DNA from: Flavobacteriia bacterium
GTDB taxonomy: Bacteria; Bacteroidota; Bacteroidia; Flavobacteriales; Weeksellaceae
Direction of reading: 5' to 3'
Assembly (NCBI GenBank): GCA_015999765.1
Contig: JAECQR010000001.1
Span: forward strand, 310,001 to 374,000
Length of the DNA: 64,000 nucleotides
Below, one piece after another: positions 33,836 through 42,320 of the stretch. The stretch's first letter is position 1. Each line of letters begins with the position of its first letter. The notes under the pieces are model-generated. The model made no database searches and had not been told where the DNA came from. It saw only the letters and a program-made list of their open reading frames with translations. The position numbers were made by a program, and so were the translations under genes.

Positions 33836-34761
33836 ATTCCATAATATTTCCGGATTCTCTTAAAAAGGGGGACAGAATCGCGGTGATTTCTCCGGCAGGT
33901 TCTGTAGAGGAATCCCAGCTTGAAACAGGTTTAAATCTAATTCGTGCTAAAGGTTACGAGCCGGTTGTAGGCAAGCATCTTTATACCAAATTTTCAAAGG
34001 GTTACAGTTATGCGGGAACAGAAACGGAAAGGATTTCCGATATGAACTGGGCACTGAACGACGCCGATATTTCGGCAGTCTGGGCTTCCCGAGGAGGTTA
34101 CGGCTGTCAACATTTAGTGGGAAATTTAAAACTTTCAGAATTTAAAAAGAAGCCCAAATGGTATATCGGATATTCGGATAATACAGTGATTCAAAGCCAT
34201 TTACTGAAACATAGTTTTGCCTCCATTCATGGCCAAACGATTAAAACATCAGGTTTTGGAGTGTCTCCTGAAGGTTATGACCTCACTTTCGATATTCTGA
34301 AAGGGAAATTTCCAAAATATTCCATCCAAAATAATTCTTTCAACACCCCGGGAACCGCGGAAGGGGAATTGGTTGGCGGTAATTTAGCGTTGATTTACGC
34401 GCTTTTGGGAACAAAATATTCTTTCGATTTCAAAGATAAAATTCTTTTTATTGAAGATATCGGGGAAAAATTTTACGCATTGGACCGAATGATTATGTCA
34501 CTGGAACTCGCAGGAGTTTTCAGGAAAATTAAAGGACTGATCGTAGGCGGAATGACTTTAATGGAAGACGAAAAGGAAAATATGAACTACGAAGAAAGTT
34601 TTGATGATTTTTCCTATCAGCTCATCGCAGAACGCATTTCCAAATATGATTTTCCGGTTATTTTTGGATTTCCGAACGGTCATATATACGATAACAGACC
34701 GCTGATTATTGGAGCAAACATTTCAATGACAGTCGGTAAAAAGGTTGAAGTAAAATTCTAA
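33832..34761 (+). CDS. ldcA: LD-carboxypeptidase (peptidase S66 family)
   Basis: Removes terminal D-alanine from the murein tetrapeptide during peptidoglycan recycling. The 309-residue protein has DRIAVISPAGSV at the start, SRGGYGCQHLV, the nucleophile Ser115 in YIGYSDNT, then the Glu of LFIEDIGEK and the His of FPNGHIYDNRPL, which fits the Ser-Glu-His triad of S66 enzymes. There is no signal peptide, so it acts in the cytoplasm like LdcA. It overlaps the LysE gene by 4 bp and is followed by yraN after 3 bp. Confidence 0.93.
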   Translation: MNSIIFPDSLKKGDRIAVISPAGSVEESQLETGLNLIRAKGYEPVVGKHLYTKFSKGYSYAGTETERISDMNWALNDADISAVWASRGGYGCQHLVGNLKLSEFKKKPKWYIGYSDNTVIQSHLLKHSFASIHGQTIKTSGFGVSPEGYDLTFDILKGKFPKYSIQNNSFNTPGTAEGELVGGNLALIYALLGTKYSFDFKDKILFIEDIGEKFYALDRMIMSLELAGVFRKIKGLIVGGMTLMEDEKENMNYEESFDDFSYQLIAERISKYDFPVIFGFPNGHIYDNRPLIIGANISMTVGKKVEVKF

Positions 34762-34764
34762 ATC

Positions 34765-35136
34765 ATGGCAGAGCACAACGATTTCGGGCAACTTGCTGAA
34801 GACCTTGCAGCTGAATTTCTAGCCAAAAAGAACTATAAAATTCTAGCAAGAAACTTTCGTTATCAGAAAGCAGAAATCGATATTGTTGCTGAGTTTGAAG
34901 GGATCATCGTTGTTACGGAAGTGAAGGCAAGAAGTTATAATACGTTAATTGAGCCTCAGGAAGCCGTCACCAAAAAGAAGATAAAATCCATCGTCATGTG
35001 TTCAGATTTTTTCATGAACGAAAGAAAAATTGATAAAGAAGTAAGGTTTGATATCATTACCGTTCTTCCCGATGAACAGGGAATTCTTCAGCTTAATCAT
35101 ATCGAAGATGCATTCCAGAGTTTTGATGCAAACTAA
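34765..35136 (+). CDS. yraN: YraN family protein (UPF0102)
   Basis: A 123-residue protein with the endonuclease-like fold of UPF0102. Marks are GQLAEDLAAEFLAKKNYKILARNFR, then AEIDIVAEFEGIIVVTEVKAR, which fits the E-x(n)-D-x(n)-E-V-K catalytic pattern of Holliday-resolvase-like nucleases, and the closing VRFDIITVL. Activity has not been settled for most members. It is part of the tightly packed rnr-to-SDR run. Confidence 0.93.
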   Translation: MAEHNDFGQLAEDLAAEFLAKKNYKILARNFRYQKAEIDIVAEFEGIIVVTEVKARSYNTLIEPQEAVTKKKIKSIVMCSDFFMNERKIDKEVRFDIITVLPDEQGILQLNHIEDAFQSFDAN

Positions 35137-35154
35137 ATTATAAAAAGCCATACA

Positions 35155-35907
35155 ATGAAAACAGCGCTCATCACCGGAGCAACTTCCGGAATTGGTAAAG
35201 CCACCGCGCAATTGCTCGCTACAAAAGGATTCAGACTTATCCTTTGCGGTAGAAGGAACGAAGTTTTGGAGCAGATTAAAACTGAACTATCGGACAACAC
35301 TGAAATTTACACCTTAAACTTCGACCAAAGATATCTCCATGAAGTAGAAAATGCGTTCACTTCCTTACCCGATTCCTGGAAAAATATTGATGTACTGATT
35401 AATAATGCAGGCAATGCCCATGGTTTGGAACCGCTTTCCGATGGAAATACGGAAGATTGGGACGCCATGATCGACGGTAATGTGAAAGGATTGCTTTATG
35501 TTTCAAAATGTGTGATTCCGGGGATGAAGGAAAGAAAATCCGGGCATATCGTCAACATTTCTTCTGTGGCGGCGAGACAGACTTACGCCAACGGTGTAGT
35601 GTATTGCGCCTCGAAAAAAGCTGTGGATGTGATTTCCGACGGAATGCGCCTCGAACTTACTGAATTTGGAATTAAAGTCACCAATATTCAGCCTGGTTTA
35701 GTAGAAACTGAGTTCTCTAAAGTCCGTTTTAAAGGCGATGAAGAAAGAGCGACCACCGTTTATCAGGGATACAAAGCTTTACAGCCGGAAGATATTGCTG
35801 ATGTAATTTCGTACTGCATTACTGCTCCGCAGCATGTTGCGATTTCAGATTTAACGATATATCCGAGCGCACAGAGCGAACCACGAACCGTTTATAAGAA
35901 TCTATAA
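35155..35907 (+). CDS. Short-chain dehydrogenase/reductase (YdfG-like)
   Basis: A 250-residue SDR. Cofactor motif ITGATSGIGKAT (5-16), NNAGNAHG near 87, catalytic Ser in NISSVAARQT, Tyr and Lys in YCASKKAVD, and IQPGLVETEFS place it with the classical SDRs of the YdfG/serine 3-dehydrogenase type. An Arg-rich GRRNE after strand 2 favours NADP. The substrate is open; members oxidise 3-hydroxy acids such as serine or reduce malonic semialdehyde. It starts 18 bp after yraN. Confidence 0.92.
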   Translation: MKTALITGATSGIGKATAQLLATKGFRLILCGRRNEVLEQIKTELSDNTEIYTLNFDQRYLHEVENAFTSLPDSWKNIDVLINNAGNAHGLEPLSDGNTEDWDAMIDGNVKGLLYVSKCVIPGMKERKSGHIVNISSVAARQTYANGVVYCASKKAVDVISDGMRLELTEFGIKVTNIQPGLVETEFSKVRFKGDEERATTVYQGYKALQPEDIADVISYCITAPQHVAISDLTIYPSAQSEPRTVYKNL

Positions 35908-35942
35908 AAAAATTAATCTACGGAAGATTGGTTTTTGATTAT

Positions 35943-35950
35943 TAAATTTG
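35943..35950 (+). promoter_or_regulatory. Candidate tsaB -7 element (TAAATTTG)
   Basis: TAAATTTG matches TAnnTTTG only 4 bp before the tsaB ATG. Transcription would then start at about the A of the ATG, implying a leaderless message. Confidence 0.45.
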
Positions 35951-35954
35951 CCGA

Positions 35955-36626
35955 ATGAAAATCCTCCATATCGAAACTTCTTCCAAAAACTGCTCTGTCG
36001 CCATTTCTGATGGCGAAAAACTACTTTGTGTTTGCGAAGAAGTTTCAGAAAATTATAAACAGTCCGAAAGTCTTCACACTTTTGTAGAATGGGCTTTGGA
36101 AGGAGCTGAAATCTCTTTGAAAGATCTGGACGCAGTTTCGTTAGGAATGGGTCCTGGTTCTTATACGGGTCTTAGAATTGGCGCTTCTTCAGCAAAAGGG
36201 TTCTGCTATGGTTTGAAAATTCCGCTCATTGCAGTAAATTCTATGGAAACAATGATTGAGCCTTTTTTAGATCAAAAATTTGACTATATCATTCCATTGC
36301 TCGATGCAAGAAGAATGGAGGTTTATACCGCTGTTTTTGACCGAAATTCCGGCAAGATGCTCACCGAAACCGAAGCTAAAATTTTAGAGGAGACTTCTTT
36401 TCAGGAGTTCGCGGATAAAAAAGTGATTTTTGTTGGCGATGGGGCTTCAAAAGCACAGGAAATTCTTCAGCTTTCCAATGCTGAATTTAACGCAAATGTC
36501 TACCCTTCTGCTAAATATTTAGTTAAAAAAGCAACCGGGAAGTTCAATAACAAAGAGTTTGAAAATGTCGCTTATTTTGAACCTTTTTACCTGAAAGAAT
36601 TCCAGGGCGTGAAGAAAAAGAAATAA
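35955..36626 (+). CDS. tsaB: tRNA threonylcarbamoyladenosine biosynthesis protein TsaB
   Basis: A non-catalytic partner of TsaD in making t6A37 of ANN-decoding tRNAs. The 223-residue ASKHA-fold protein starts MKILHIETSSKNCSVAI and contains LDAVSLGMGPGSYTGLRIGASSAKGF (about 58-84), IPLLDARRMEVYTAVFD and IFVGDGASKA, standard TsaB marks. It ends at a bidirectional hairpin facing sprE. Confidence 0.95.
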   Translation: MKILHIETSSKNCSVAISDGEKLLCVCEEVSENYKQSESLHTFVEWALEGAEISLKDLDAVSLGMGPGSYTGLRIGASSAKGFCYGLKIPLIAVNSMETMIEPFLDQKFDYIIPLLDARRMEVYTAVFDRNSGKMLTETEAKILEETSFQEFADKKVIFVGDGASKAQEILQLSNAEFNANVYPSAKYLVKKATGKFNNKEFENVAYFEPFYLKEFQGVKKKK

Positions 36627-36650
36627 GCGTAGATTAAACAGTACATAAGA

Positions 36651-36684
36651 AAAAAGCGAAGATCAATCTTCGCTTTAAATTTTT
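36651..36684. terminator. Bidirectional terminator
   Basis: The 11-bp stem AAAGCGAAGAT/ATCTTCGCTTT with a 2-nt loop has an A-run before it and an AT-rich tail after it. Its right arm touches the sprE stop codon. Confidence 0.85.
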
Positions 36685-39164
36685 ATTTCCATCTCCACAG
36701 GGCTTGCAATCTGCGGTGTATCCTGTGTGCGGCGTGGCCTCAATGGAGCCGGCTCATTCATCTTTCCGGGAACGGGTGGCGCATCCATATCTGTTGGTGG
36801 AACTGGCGTGGCAGCTGGTGTCTTCATTTTGTTTCCGGATTCATCTGTAATTTCTATTTCAAGTTCGCTTTTAAGGTATTTCAGCATTTCTTCTGCTTTT
36901 TTACCTTCCGGTGTTCTTGCATAGTTTAGGGCAATCTGTTCCAGCTGGAGGATCATAATCTCTTTACCGGCGGTTTTACCGGTATTGAATGCATTAAGGA
37001 GCGCAAATTTCGGTACCAGTGCATCTTTGGAATATTTTTCTAGAGAGGACTGTATGAGTGTTTTGCTTTCTTCATATTTCTCAGTTGTATAAAACTCAAA
37101 AGCCTGTGCATAAGCCTTCTCGACTTCCTCTGAAGATTTAGAAAAAGAATTGTTTTTAGGATTCTTTACAAATTCTGCGTATGAAGTATAAGGGAAATCC
37201 GTTAGAATCATCTGTTTTGCGCGTTCAGCAGCAGATGGATTTTTCTCGTAATTAAAGGCAAAAATATTGTAAAGCGCCAGAAGTTTTGTTTCTTCTTCCG
37301 GATTGGCATCCACCAAATCATAGAGCGTTTTCGTAGCCAGCGGGGTATCAGAGAAATACGATTCGTACATCCTTCCCAAACCTAAACTCGCGGTATCTCT
37401 GGCTTTTTTCAGCGCTAAGATATCTTCTGAAGCAGTTGGTATTTTCTCAATATAGAAAGCAGGTTCCAGTCTTCTTGGGTCGGGAGCAGAAGCAATTCCC
37501 ATCGCTTCATTTTTTAAATCTTCAATAGAACTTCCTCTTGCTGATGTTCGCCAGTTATCATTCAGCGCGCGGTTTCCCCACAATTGTTTAAAAGTGGACT
37601 CTCCTTTTGCTACTGTGCTTTGGTTCGCGAAGTAGAAGCCACCTTTGCTACCTCCAAAATCCTGGAAACCACCGGTATTTCCTGCAAACACAGAATTAGC
37701 ATCATAATCTCCGGTATCAAATCCTTTGGAACGTTCTGCTTTTTTCCTTTCCAGTTCTTCTTTAGCTTCCCTGGCTTTTATGCCGTCAATGTATTTGTTG
37801 AAATAAGCGATTTTTTCGGCTTCGGGCATTCTGGTGAGTGCAAGAACACTGTCGTTTTTTCTGATGAGATAGTAATTTGCTGAAACGTGTTTGATATTGC
37901 TTGATTTTTCTGTCAACAGTATTTTTGATGGTCCATACGTCATTACTGTAAGTGCAGAATCATAATAAGCACCAGCTGATAAATAGTCGCTTTCTTCGAA
38001 AAAACCTTTTCCGATCTCGTAATAATTAAGTCCGCGAATCTGCGGATCAGACATTTTTTCAGTCAGTGACTTCGCAAAAAATGATTTAGCTTCATCCTTC
38101 TTACCGGCTTTATTTGCCATAAGACCCAATGCATAGTAGAATTCATTTTTTCTTGAACCATAAGTTCCTTTTTTGCTTATTTTCTCCAAATACTCCTTTG
38201 CTCCTTCGTAATCATCATCTTTTCCGTTAAAGGTTTTGGCGATTTCGATTTGGGATTTTACTTCAAACTCAAAGCTGTTTGCATTTTTATACGCGGTAAC
38301 AAAGCTTTCCCGCGCTTCCTCATTCCTGTCGAGATTTGCTAAAATCTGCCCTCTTAGAAATGCAATTCTGCTGCGCATCTTACGGTTTTTATTCACTGCA
38401 TATGCATTTTCCAACTCGTCTACTGCGGCTTCTTTTTTGCCGGCTTGAAGCAGCATTTCTGAGTAATAAACGCTCAGCAGTTTTTTATAATCTTTTTTAA
38501 GTTTGGAATCTTTTGATAAATCTGCAAAAATCTCGTCGGCTTTGTAGTAGTCGCCCATTTTGGAGTAAGCGAGTCCCTGATAAATACGGGCAAGCGGAAT
38601 TCTTTTGTCATTCCGCATGTTCGCAAAAACATAATTCAATCCGTCCAGGGCTTCCAATGGTTTATTGCGGTAAATTCTGGATTGGGCCAAAAGTATATTT
38701 GCATCAAAGATTTTCTTGTTCTTCTCTTCCCCACCCTTCATTACAGAATATTTGGAAATTGCCTTAAGTGCTTTAGCTTCAGATATTTCTAAAACCGAAG
38801 CTCCGTTTTTAATTCCCGGATTAGAAGAATTCTGGAAATTACTCCGGCCACCCGGAACGCCCGGACCTTCGGAATTCATACTTCCCGGCGGCACCGGATC
38901 TTCACCAAACATACCACCCGGCTGTAAATCGGTACCCAAAGGCTGTTCTTCGTAAGTCAGAAGCTGAATGTAAGGCGCATAAAAATTATCTACATGAGCC
39001 TGATCGCGGTTTTTAAATTCGGTCTCAAGCGCATCTTTACTGTTGAAAAGCGTATTGTAGTAAGAGAAAAATCCTTTCATAAAGGTGGAATCATCGGTTT
39101 TTTTCCGTGAAGAGCACGAATTAAAAACCACGATTGCTGAAAGGAAAAGTATAGTTTTTTTCAT
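36675..39164 (-). CDS. sprE: Type IX secretion system lipoprotein SprE/PorW
   Basis: A TPR lipoprotein of 829 residues needed for type IX secretion and, in gliding species, motility. The signal peptide ends in the lipobox FNSC with lipidated Cys17. Right after it comes the conserved block STFMKGFFSYYNTLFNSKDALE. Residues 140-460 and 590-770 are tandem TPR-like helix pairs (ARIYQGLAYSKMGDYYKADEIF). Residues 80-125 form a Pro/Gly/Ser-rich insert, and the C-terminal 50 residues are Pro-rich. The block near 545 (FKQLWGNRALNDNWRTSARG) is typical of the family. It stands alone, as is usual for sprE. The family call comes from overall pattern. Confidence 0.88.
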   Translation of the reverse strand: MKKTILFLSAIVVFNSCSSRKKTDDSTFMKGFFSYYNTLFNSKDALETEFKNRDQAHVDNFYAPYIQLLTYEEQPLGTDLQPGGMFGEDPVPPGSMNSEGPGVPGGRSNFQNSSNPGIKNGASVLEISEAKALKAISKYSVMKGGEEKNKKIFDANILLAQSRIYRNKPLEALDGLNYVFANMRNDKRIPLARIYQGLAYSKMGDYYKADEIFADLSKDSKLKKDYKKLLSVYYSEMLLQAGKKEAAVDELENAYAVNKNRKMRSRIAFLRGQILANLDRNEEARESFVTAYKNANSFEFEVKSQIEIAKTFNGKDDDYEGAKEYLEKISKKGTYGSRKNEFYYALGLMANKAGKKDEAKSFFAKSLTEKMSDPQIRGLNYYEIGKGFFEESDYLSAGAYYDSALTVMTYGPSKILLTEKSSNIKHVSANYYLIRKNDSVLALTRMPEAEKIAYFNKYIDGIKAREAKEELERKKAERSKGFDTGDYDANSVFAGNTGGFQDFGGSKGGFYFANQSTVAKGESTFKQLWGNRALNDNWRTSARGSSIEDLKNEAMGIASAPDPRRLEPAFYIEKIPTASEDILALKKARDTASLGLGRMYESYFSDTPLATKTLYDLVDANPEEETKLLALYNIFAFNYEKNPSAAERAKQMILTDFPYTSYAEFVKNPKNNSFSKSSEEVEKAYAQAFEFYTTEKYEESKTLIQSSLEKYSKDALVPKFALLNAFNTGKTAGKEIMILQLEQIALNYARTPEGKKAEEMLKYLKSELEIEITDESGNKMKTPAATPVPPTDMDAPPVPGKMNEPAPLRPRRTQDTPQIASPVEMEIKI

Positions 39165-39255
39165 TATTTCATAATAACTTTCAAATTAGCATTTTATTAT
39201 GAAAAATGCCTCTTTATTTCTGTAAAAATAATGAATTTTTATAATTGTTAGCAGC

Positions 39256-39813
39256 TTACCGGAAATCTTTTAGGATCCTGTAAAGCAAATGAGTGGGCAA
39301 ACCCATTACCGTGTAATAGCTGCCGGCTATACGGTTGATTTTTGCCATGCCGAACCATTCCTGAACGCCGTAACTGCCTGCTTTGTCGAAAGGTTTATAT
39401 TGGTTAATGTAAAAATCGATTTCATCATCGGTCAATTCATCAATTTCTACATGAGTAACATCGGTTTTAGAAATGCTTTTTTCTGAATTTCTGATTGTAA
39501 TTCCTGTAAAGACCTCATGAACTCGCCCAGAAAGTTTCCTCAGCATTTCTTTTGCATGAAGAGCATCCTGAGGTTTTCCCAATACTTCATTTTCAATTGC
39601 TACAATCGTGTCTGCGGTGATTAAAACTTCATCATTTTTTAAAGTTCTGAAAGCGTTGGATTTAAGCTCCGAAAGATACTCGGCGATTTTCCCAACTTCT
39701 AAATCCTGCGGATAGATTTCATCACAATCCACAGAAACCACTTCAAAATCAAATCCTAAACTACTTAAAAGTTCCTTTCTTCTGGGTGAATTTGATGCTA
39801 ATAATAATTTCAT
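39256..39813 (-). CDS. maf: Maf-like nucleotide pyrophosphatase
   Basis: Hydrolyses nucleoside triphosphates such as dTTP, UTP or modified nucleotides to monophosphates. The 185-residue protein starts KLLLASNSPRRKELLSSLG, the Maf signature, and has ADTIVAIENEVLGKPQDALHAKEML, SGRVHEVFTGI and PFDKAGSYGVQEWFGM. It is the last of three leftward genes, 22 bp after the kdsC-like gene. Confidence 0.96.
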   Translation of the reverse strand: MKLLLASNSPRRKELLSSLGFDFEVVSVDCDEIYPQDLEVGKIAEYLSELKSNAFRTLKNDEVLITADTIVAIENEVLGKPQDALHAKEMLRKLSGRVHEVFTGITIRNSEKSISKTDVTHVEIDELTDDEIDFYINQYKPFDKAGSYGVQEWFGMAKINRIAGSYYTVMGLPTHLLYRILKDFR

Positions 39814-39835
39814 TGTAATTTTTTAATGAGAGCAA

Positions 39836-40354
39836 TTACACACTTTTGGTGTCATCTTCAATCCAGTTTCCCTGTACTTTCATAACCTGTTCTATTACAT
39901 CGCGAACAGCACCTTTTCCCCCTTCAATATTTGATATATATTCCGAAATTGCTTTCACTTCCGGAACAGCATTTTTTGGGCAGGTTGAAATTCCGGATGC
40001 CTGCATGATTTTCATGTCCGGTAAATCATCGCCCATTGTCAGAATTTCGTCGTTTTGCAGGTTATACTTTAATCGGAATTCTTCATATTTCTCCAACTTG
40101 TCTGAAACCTTTGCGAAATATTCTTTAATCCCAAGATAATGGATGCGATTCCGTACAGCAGGATCGTCGCCGCCGGTAATCACGCAGATTTTATAGTTGT
40201 TTTTTACCGCTTTTACTACAGCATAACCATCCAGAACATTCATTACACGGCACATGCTCCTGTCCGGCATCAGATAAACACTTCCATCGGTAAAAACTCC
40301 GTCAACATCAAACACGAACGCTTTTATATTTTTAAGTTTCGATTTATAACTCAT
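39836..40354 (-). CDS. kdsC: KdsC-type HAD phosphatase (KDO-8-phosphate phosphatase)
   Basis: Removes phosphate from KDO-8-P in lipopolysaccharide inner-core synthesis. The 172-residue HAD subclass C0 protein has AFVFDVDGVFTDGSVYL with Asp16 and Asp18, CVITGGDDPAVRNR (motif II), a Lys in SDKLEKYEEF, and MGDDLPDMKIM (motif IV), with no cap domain. Length and motifs match KdsC; related YrbI-type phosphatases for other sialic-like sugars are an alternative. It overlaps the upstream DUF2520-like gene by 11 bp. Confidence 0.92.
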   Translation of the reverse strand: MSYKSKLKNIKAFVFDVDGVFTDGSVYLMPDRSMCRVMNVLDGYAVVKAVKNNYKICVITGGDDPAVRNRIHYLGIKEYFAKVSDKLEKYEEFRLKYNLQNDEILTMGDDLPDMKIMQASGISTCPKNAVPEVKAISEYISNIEGGKGAVRDVIEQVMKVQGNWIEDDTKSV

Positions 40355-41096
40355 ACATTTTTTTTATAGAATCGTTCATGGTTTTATAGATTTTCTGGTG
40401 TTCCTCGTTGGTGATTAAACCCTCATGAAGTTTTAAAACCCGGTCGTCATTTCTCACAGCCGGTCCGGTTTGGGCAGACTTAGGATCAATTTCATGGATT
40501 TTCTGCACCGTTTCATCAATTAGTGGTAAAAAATAATCAAAGGGAATATTTTGAGCATCTGAAATCTCCTTGGCTCTTGCAAAAAGATGATTTACAAAAT
40601 TACAGGCAAAAACCGCAGTAAGATGAATGTATTTTCTCTTTTCATAATCAGAAATCATTACGTTTTCCGAAATTTTCAGCGCCAGATTTTTCAGGATTTC
40701 CAGATCGTCTTCGTTTTCCGCTTCCACGAAAAAAGGAATTTCAGCATAATCAAGGTCTTTTGATTTCGAAAAAGTCTGCAGAGGATAAAAGCTGGCTTTA
40801 CGGTAATTTCCTTTTAGAATCTCCTTTGGCAGCGAACCGGAAGTATGTGCTACGAGACAGCTTTCTTTTGAAATTTTCTTCGAGATATCCGCTACCGAAT
40901 CGTCACTTACAGAGATCAGGTATAAATCAGCATCGGGAACTTCGTCGGTAGAATACGGAATACTGAATTTTTCTGAAATCTCTTTCAGCGCATTTTCATT
41001 CCGGCCAAAAATTTTTGAAACAGCGATGTTTTTTTCTTTGAACGCCTTTGCCAGATGAAAAGCTACATTCCCCGAACCCAGAATTACAATCTTCAT
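40344..41096 (-). CDS. Rossmann-like and DUF2520 domain protein
   Basis: A 250-residue protein from the start used here, MKIVILGSGNVAFHLAKAF, a dinucleotide-binding motif at the very N-terminus. A Rossmann domain fills about 1-125 (LYLISVSDDSVADISKKI, VAHTSGSLPKE). The DUF2520 helical domain follows (about 130-250, KYIHLTAVFACNFVNHLFARA), resembling the 6-phosphogluconate dehydrogenase-like C-terminal fold. Function is unknown. An upstream in-frame ATG at 41114 lies inside a TAnnTTTG word and would put six hydrophobic residues before the nucleotide motif, so 41096 is preferred. It heads the kdsC-maf unit. Confidence 0.88.
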   Translation of the reverse strand: MKIVILGSGNVAFHLAKAFKEKNIAVSKIFGRNENALKEISEKFSIPYSTDEVPDADLYLISVSDDSVADISKKISKESCLVAHTSGSLPKEILKGNYRKASFYPLQTFSKSKDLDYAEIPFFVEAENEDDLEILKNLALKISENVMISDYEKRKYIHLTAVFACNFVNHLFARAKEISDAQNIPFDYFLPLIDETVQKIHEIDPKSAQTGPAVRNDDRVLKLHEGLITNEEHQKIYKTMNDSIKKMYEL

Positions 41097-41111
41097 GAAA
41101 ATAAATATGAA

Positions 41112-41119
41112 CAAATATA
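41112..41119 (-). promoter_or_regulatory. Candidate -7 element of the DUF2520-kdsC-maf unit
   Basis: Minus-strand TATATTTG matches TAnnTTTG, 16 bp upstream of the preferred ATG at 41096. Confidence 0.5.
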
Positions 41120-41200
41120 ATTATTTTGCTTTGGACTGAAAATTGAAATACTTATTTAACTTTTAATTAAATTTACCATCAAAACCCTGAAAGCATCTCA

Positions 41201-41752
41201 ATGAAGATTAAGGAAGAAGAAATTATCCGGCTGATGTCTGGCGAGAAATCCCGTGAAAAAGGAGTCCGCCTGATGATGGATGCTTATCAGAGCAGGTTAT
41301 ATTGGCATATCAGAAGAATTATCGTAGATCACGATCTGTCTCAGGATGTACTGCAGGAAACATTTATAAAAGCGTACCAGAATTTTCATCAGTTTAAGCA
41401 GGACAGCCAGCTTTATACCTGGCTTTACAGAATCGCAACTAATGAATCGCTGCAGCAGCTTAACAAACTGAAAAGAATGCAGAAATCAGATGAAGACTCT
41501 GAGTACTATCTGCAGAATCTGGTTGCCGACAATGTATCTGCGGAAGCAGAGGAAATTCAGATTTTACTGCAGAAAGCTATTCATTCGCTGCCGGAAAAGC
41601 AGAAACTCGTTTTCAACATGAGGTATTATGAGGATCTGCCCTATGAGGAAATCTCAAAAATACTGGAGATGTCGGTAGGTACCTTAAAAACCAATTACCA
41701 TTACGCGAAACAGAAAGTAGAGGATTATATCAAATTAAATTACACAGAATAA
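41201..41752 (+). CDS. ECF-type RNA polymerase sigma factor
   Basis: A 183-residue sigma-70 family factor of the extracytoplasmic type. Region 2 lies about 22-92 (MMDAYQSRLYWHIRRIIVDH, then DLSQDVLQETFIKAY, the -10 contact region), and region 4 about 120-178 (LPEKQKLVFNMRYYEDLPYEEISKIL and MSVGTLKTNYHYAKQKVEDY). It heads a three-gene unit whose second gene encodes a one-pass membrane protein and whose third encodes a periplasmic Spy/CpxP-like protein, a layout that suggests envelope-stress control through an anti-sigma factor. Confidence 0.95.
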   Translation: MKIKEEEIIRLMSGEKSREKGVRLMMDAYQSRLYWHIRRIIVDHDLSQDVLQETFIKAYQNFHQFKQDSQLYTWLYRIATNESLQQLNKLKRMQKSDEDSEYYLQNLVADNVSAEAEEIQILLQKAIHSLPEKQKLVFNMRYYEDLPYEEISKILEMSVGTLKTNYHYAKQKVEDYIKLNYTE

Positions 41753-41764
41753 ATTTTTTCAACA

Positions 41765-42307
41765 ATGAAAAATTTGGATATTGAAAAATTAGAACGTAAA
41801 AATATTTACACCGCCCCGGATCATTTTTTTGATGACATTCAGGCCAAAGTTTTGAAGGAAACTTTTCCGAAGAAGCAGGCAAAAGTGATTAAAATGAACT
41901 GGGCTTATGCAGCAGCGGCCGCTGTAGCACTGATTTTCGGAGTCACCTTTTTTGTAACACAGGATGGTGAAAGTATTAATACAATCAGTAAAGAGCAGTC
42001 TTTAACAGCGGTTAACAGCACCCCAGCAAACGTTTTATCAGATAGCGAATCACATACAGAAGCTAGAATTGCTTATCAAACTTTGGAAAACGATTTAACT
42101 TCTGTAGCAGCAGTTAATCAAAAAGAAGACACAGAGCCATTGGCAGTTTCGGCAAAAACAGGAACAAGCGCAGCAGTTCAGAATAAAGTAAACGCTCCAA
42201 ATCCTGAGGTTCAGGTCGACCAGATTCTTGCTAATTTTACTTCAGCAGAATTGGCAGATTTAGGAAAAAATACAGAACAGGATATTTATCTCGATTTGTA
42301 TTATTAA
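41765..42307 (+). CDS. Single-pass membrane protein, possible anti-sigma factor
   Basis: A 180-residue protein. Residues 1-45 are cytoplasmic (KLERKNIYTAPDHFFDDIQAKVL), followed by a membrane helix near 46-65 (WAYAAAAAVALIFGVTFFV) and a polar, Ala/Thr/Ser-rich outer part. The C-terminal block DQILANFTSAELADLGKNTEQDIYLDLYY looks conserved. Position 12 bp after an ECF sigma gene and single-pass topology fit an anti-sigma factor, but I see no zinc-binding HxxxCxxC motif of the ZAS class, so this is inference. Confidence 0.8.
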   Translation: MKNLDIEKLERKNIYTAPDHFFDDIQAKVLKETFPKKQAKVIKMNWAYAAAAAVALIFGVTFFVTQDGESINTISKEQSLTAVNSTPANVLSDSESHTEARIAYQTLENDLTSVAAVNQKEDTEPLAVSAKTGTSAAVQNKVNAPNPEVQVDQILANFTSAELADLGKNTEQDIYLDLYY

Positions 42308-42320
42308 AAAGGAAACCCAC

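Noticed and set aside
37000-39000. Possible type IX cargo signals near sprE
   Set aside because: Neighbouring exported proteins lack the C-terminal sorting domain, and only the machinery gene is present.
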